Assembly: GCA_904066235.2 (NCBI GenBank)
Contig: CAJFCV020000001.1
Location: 9,977,291 to 10,041,290 of the forward strand
Source of the DNA: Bursaphelenchus xylophilus
Lineage: Eukaryota; Nematoda; Chromadorea; Rhabditida; Aphelenchoididae
Reading direction: 5' to 3'
DNA length: 64,000 bases
Below the pieces are notes generated by a model. The model ran no database searches, was not told the origin of the DNA, and worked only from the letters and a program-made list of their open reading frames with translations. This document shows positions 61,226 to 64,000 of the stretch, piece by piece (the first letter of the stretch is position 1; each line of letters begins with the position of its first letter). A program made the position numbers and the translations under genes.

Positions 61226-61353
61226 ATTCCATGTTGTCTAAATCGTTGGTTAAGGTCTCGGCCATGTAGGTGCCGTCCTGGGCCGGAATTGGGACATTGA
61301 AAGTAGGGTCGGGAAATGCGTTCCAAAGATTCACTGATTCGAGAGATGGGTTT
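61226..61353 (-). CDS. Module B copy 2, 128-bp exon
   Basis: Same borders, length and frame as copy 1 (acceptor TTTTTTCAG, donor GGAAT/GTAAG; VNLWNAFPDPTFNVPIP core), differing at two residues. It passes one base to the next A module and receives two from module A copy 3 across a 66-nt intron. The downstream intron carries the 619-bp palindrome; without it the intron would be about 100 nt, as in the sister copies. Confidence 0.6.
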
Positions 61354-61419
61354 CTGAAAAAATAGATCATTAACTTAAGAAAAATCCAGGATAAGTTCAA
61401 GAATGAAATAACAACTTAC

Positions 61420-61647
61420 ATTGATACAAATGGGTGGTAAACGATAAGGGAATCTAATATTACAAGGGAAAAATAAGGGCAACTTTAAACAAATAATTTT
61501 TTTTTTCTTTTTTTGTATTTTTTTCTATTTTTTTCTTTTTTCTTTTTTTTATTTTTTTTTTTCTTTTCTTTATTTTTTTCTTTTTTTTATTTTTTTCTTT
61601 TTTTTATTCTACATCCGAAAAGCAGTGAAGAAATCTTGGACCAATAT
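61420..61647 (-). CDS. Module A copy 3, interrupted by a T-rich tract
   Basis: Acceptor TTTTATTTTCAG and donor TCAAT/GTAAGTTG. The left part reads IGPRFLHCFSDVE and stops at TAA as the T-rich tract begins (61,496-61,611 on the plus strand). The right part is open in the frame feeding module B2 (SCPYFSLVILDSLIVYHPF), clearly similar to the right part of copy 2. The two halves are out of phase, as in copy 2, so the arrangement predates the duplication. Confidence 0.4.
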
Positions 61648-61712
61648 CTGAAAATAAAATAATCAATTGAAGAACCACCACAAAAACAAGCAATCTGAAG
61701 AGTTCCCTAATA

Positions 61713-61903
61713 GTAGTCGCGGAAAAAAGTCCTGGGAATTTTCGGCGACTCTGCACTGTGCATGAACCCGAAAAGTGCATTTGCACAGTGCAATTTTGTT
61801 GATTTTGCCTTATTGTCGCGCGCGATTCCCGCGACAAATCAACTTTTCGGAGCGCGACGGAGTTTGGGGGCCGCGAGAAATTCCCAGGACTTTTTTCCAC
61901 GAC
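61713..61903. mobile_element. 191-bp MITE inserted in a module intron
   Basis: Ends carry the inverted repeat TAGTCGYGGAAAAAAGTCCT (continuing GGGAATTT), about 28 bases with one mismatch. TAATA flanks both sides (61,708-61,712 and 61,904-61,908), while the sister introns read TTCCCTAATATCC without interruption, an empty-site proof of insertion. The duplication may be shorter than the five shared bases. The interior has TGCACTGTGCA and TGCACAGTGCA. There is no transposase. Confidence 0.85.
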
Positions 61904-61940
61904 TAATATCCCCAACTATAAAAAAACCATCAAAACTTAC

Positions 61941-62084
61941 ATTCCATGTTGTCTAAGTCGTTGGTTAGGGTCTCGGCCATGTAGGTGCCGTCCTGGGCCG
62001 GAATTGGGACATTGAAAGTAGGGTCGGGAAATGCGTTCCAAAGATTCACTGATTCGAGGATTCATTGCTTTCCGGGGTCATTTT
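61941..62084 (-). CDS. Module B copy 3, altered 5' half
   Basis: Acceptor TATATTTGCAG and donor GGAAT/GTAAG. From CTCGAATCAGTG on it is nearly identical to copies 1 and 2, but the first bases differ (AAAATGACCCCGG...), making it 144 bp and putting a TGA in the family frame. An ATG lies right after the acceptor, resembling a nematode trans-splice and start context, but that frame stops after 11 codons. An in-frame ATG (the MAETLTNDLDNME part) could still start the family frame. It may be a degraded first unit or a 5' exon with a different frame. Confidence 0.4.
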
Positions 62085-62152
62085 CTGCAAATATAAATTA
62101 TATAATTTGAGATTAAAGACCACGCTAAAACAAGTATAAACTGATAACTTAC

Positions 62153-62491
62153 ATGTTAAAAAATCGTGATAAATTAAATACAAATATTATACAATAGATG
62201 AGACAAATACAATAGATACAATAGACAATAGAAATTAAATACAAATACAATAGATGAGGGGTCAATTAAAAAAGCTTTTTTATTTATATTTTCATTTTTT
62301 ACGTTTTTTTTGTTACTTTTTTTTATTTTTTTTCTATTTTTTGGCCTTTTCAATTTTTTTTGGCTCTTCTTTTTTTTATTTTTTTTTTTCCTTTTCAATC
62401 TTTTTGGCTCTTCTATTTTTTGCCTTTTCATTATTTTTTTGGCTTTTTTCTCTGGTATCCTTTGGGTAGTGGGTATCGAGAGAGAGAGTCT
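62153..62491 (-). CDS. Module A copy 4, long lysine-rich open frame
   Basis: Acceptor TTATTTTTCAG and donor AACAT/GTAAGTTA match module A borders, and the 68-nt intron to module B3 fits the family. In phase 0 it is open for 105 codons to TAA at 62,174: a Ser/Thr start (SLSIPTTQRIPEKK), a long Lys/Arg/Asn-rich middle written by the T-rich tract (KRLKRKKKNKKKK and similar), then a hydrophobic end (IVFVFNFYCLLYLLYLSHLL). The phase that would follow a B module runs only about 36 codons. Absence of stops across an A-rich tract is notable but could be chance. Confidence 0.35.
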
Positions 62492-63109
62492 CTGAAAAAT
62501 AAAGAATTAACACGTAAAAACACCAGTGACAACACTATAAAAATATCTCTAAACCCCTTGACAAAGGTGGTCAGTGTTTCCTAAAGCGTATCTGTCCCGG
62601 ATAATTATTCGAAAGCCGGCTCACATCAACCACAAACAGAATGTCAAGATTTTTGGCATTCGGTTTTTTAAGGGTCTCTAATGTTTTAGCTGACTGTGCA
62701 GTGGGTAATGCACAAAATAACATGAACCTGCGATTAAAATATTGTCAAGGACGCATAATTTTTAAATTAGCAGATCTTGGCGCCTTTGGGCCACCGGGTT
62801 AGCGGAAAAACGCCGGAGAAAATCGAATTTTTGCGAACTTTGGGGCCCAATAACTTATCTTCTGCATTGGACTGAGCATCAGATCCAAGGTTGCAACGAA
62901 AAATTTTCTAGAAATTTCAAAAAATATTGTCAAAATGACACATTTTTTGAACGTTCGTCCAAAAAATATAATTTTGCGTCAAAAATTCGTTGTAAGCTTT
63001 TATAAAATCACTCTATATTGAACTTGACATCAGATCCAGCACATATTTTTTCGTAATGGACGTTTTTGTCCCCACCCCGGTTTTGTCCGAACTCTTGAGC
63101 GTGGGTAAA
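62492..63109. other. Non-coding stretch with a weak internal repeat
   Basis: No splice-bounded open frame is visible. CATCAGATCCA occurs twice, near 62,878 and 63,028, about 150 bases apart, with similar surroundings (TTGGACTGAG and TTGAACTTGA before it), suggesting an old tandem duplication. Otherwise nothing is recognisable. Confidence 0.4.
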
Positions 63110-63140
63110 TATTAGGTTGATTCAAAAGTTTTTCCACATG
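63110..63140 (+). mobile_element. Possible mariner-like left terminal repeat
   Basis: TA followed by TTAGGTTGATTCAAAAGT (63,112 on) fits the usual start of mariner terminal repeats (TTAGGTTG then AAGT). No matching inverted end and no transposase coding follow within the remaining 0.9 kb. It could be a truncated element, one continuing past the window, or a MITE end. Confidence 0.35.
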
Positions 63141-63402
63141 TCTTTAAAAAATTTTAAAAAATTTAGGCCAAAGCCAGTGGGCCTGATATATATCTTGTTA
63201 GAAAGAGGGCTGTTTGTAGATTATAGTAGATTAATAGCTTTTTATAACTTAGCAATTTCTAGTAGTAGCGCCGTGTTAAACCTTAACTACCCGAAGGAAG
63301 AAAAAGTAAACCGCCGGCGTTACGTCTAGAGTGGCTGTATCTTCTTAATATTCTAGAATATGGTATGCCTGTATGTAATCTCTATGGCATCGAGGACAAT
63401 TT

Positions 63403-63650
63403 GCTACCGCACGTCAAAACAATTCTTTCAGAAAATTGAAAAAACAAGGAATCTCGGATCATTGATTTTTTTGCGAAGTGCCACAGAATTATCGAGCTTG
63501 AAAAATTATTTTCCTCTTCGAAAAAACATTTTTGTCGAAATTCTCTGGGAAAGTTTTCTTTTGTGACTCGATAATTCAGCGACATTTCGTAAAAAATCAA
63601 TGATCCGAGGTTCCTTGTTTTTTCACTTTTTCTTTGACGTGTACCGGGCT
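63403..63650. mobile_element. Foldback element of about 248 bp
   Basis: CACGTCAAA near 63,410, then ACAAGGAATCTCGGATCATT, TGATTTTTT and GAATTATCGAG, recur inverted on the right to CACGTCAAA ending at 63,641. Arms are about 85 bases with some mismatches and an indel near the ends. The exact termini and target duplication are unclear. The open frames over it on both strands are by-products of the palindrome. Confidence 0.7.
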
Positions 63651-64000
63651 AGTCGAAAAATTTTTAGTGCGAAAAATCAAAAATTAGGGTCTGGCAAAAG
63701 TAGACCCTGTAGACGCAGCTATTAGAAGCACTAAGAGATAACGCTTTCTGTTATTATAGTGTATGAGTAGCACTACAACGCCAACGCTAAACATTCGCGC
63801 TAGCTTTAGCTATGCGGCAGAAAAATCGAATCTTTCTAATCTACCATATTTTAAGAAATTTAGGGGATTTTTACAAAAACGTTTTCTGTTCATTACTCTC
63901 GCTCGGTATCCCAGTTATTTAATAAATAGTTGATCCTACTTGACATACACTATCAGTTGCTAGACGCGCTAAGCTGAAGGTCCTCTTGCCATACCAGTAA
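63651..64000. other. Window end, no feature supported
   Basis: Mixed sequence with no open frame, splice pattern or palindrome that I can support on either strand. Confidence 0.4.

Noticed and set aside
63360..63600. Overlapping ORFs on opposite strands
   Set aside because: They are explained by the foldback element; neither has coding features.

Overview
The window is eukaryotic and has two unlike halves. Positions 1 to about 53,589 are one uninterrupted tandem satellite: about 335 copies of a 159-161 bp monomer, all in the same orientation, entering from beyond the left edge. Positions 53,590-64,000 are A+T-rich sequence holding spliced exons, inverted-repeat mobile elements, tRNA-like sequences and T-rich low-complexity tracts. 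Introns are very short (51-102 nt where no element is inserted), donors are GTAAG-like and acceptors are TTTTCAG or TTTGCAG. That splicing style is most like a nematode. No protein here identifies a species, so this rests on splice signals alone.

Satellite half. Every monomer keeps ACCGGT and TTCGAA. Variants are linked within monomers (for example CGGCGCAATTTG with TGCAAAAGAG, and GTGTTTCGCC with GTGGGCG). They recur at higher-order spacings: 10 monomers (about 1.6 kb), mixed 3- to 7-mer spacings after 30 kb, and long-range duplications with offsets of about 3.35 and 4.95 kb. The T-run before the ACCGGT site sets monomer length. Where monomers are 159 bp (53 codons) the plus frame stays open, up to 549 codons; I read this as a length artefact, not a gene. 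The last five monomers (from about 52,850) are diverged, as expected at an array edge, and at least two strongly diverged copies lie beyond the edge at about 53,983 and 54,131.

Right half, left to right. A two-exon gene fragment on the plus strand abuts the satellite (53,598-53,908), with another possible exon at 54,316-54,477. A 732-bp foldback element with TTA target duplications (54,889-55,620) carries a tRNA-like sequence. A 261-bp hAT-type MITE (55,715-55,975) has a perfect 8-bp duplication. A minus-strand reading frame (56,170-56,979) is broken by two MITEs sitting side by side at one TA. From 62,491 down to 57,277 lies a minus-strand series of exons whose core is a repeated exon pair: module B (128 bp) and module A (58 bp core), separated by introns of 65-68 nt (A to B) and about 100 nt (B to A). 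In the intact copies the phases join. Insertions in individual copies (a 619-bp tRNA-containing palindrome and a 191-bp MITE) can be dated against empty sister introns, and T-rich tracts sit at the same place inside four of five A modules. Downstream exons encode hydrophobic segments and a recurring PW-R-S-P motif. I recognise no family for this gene. The last 1.5 kb holds a mariner-like terminal repeat and another foldback element. I found no rRNA, no intact tRNA and no CRISPR array.
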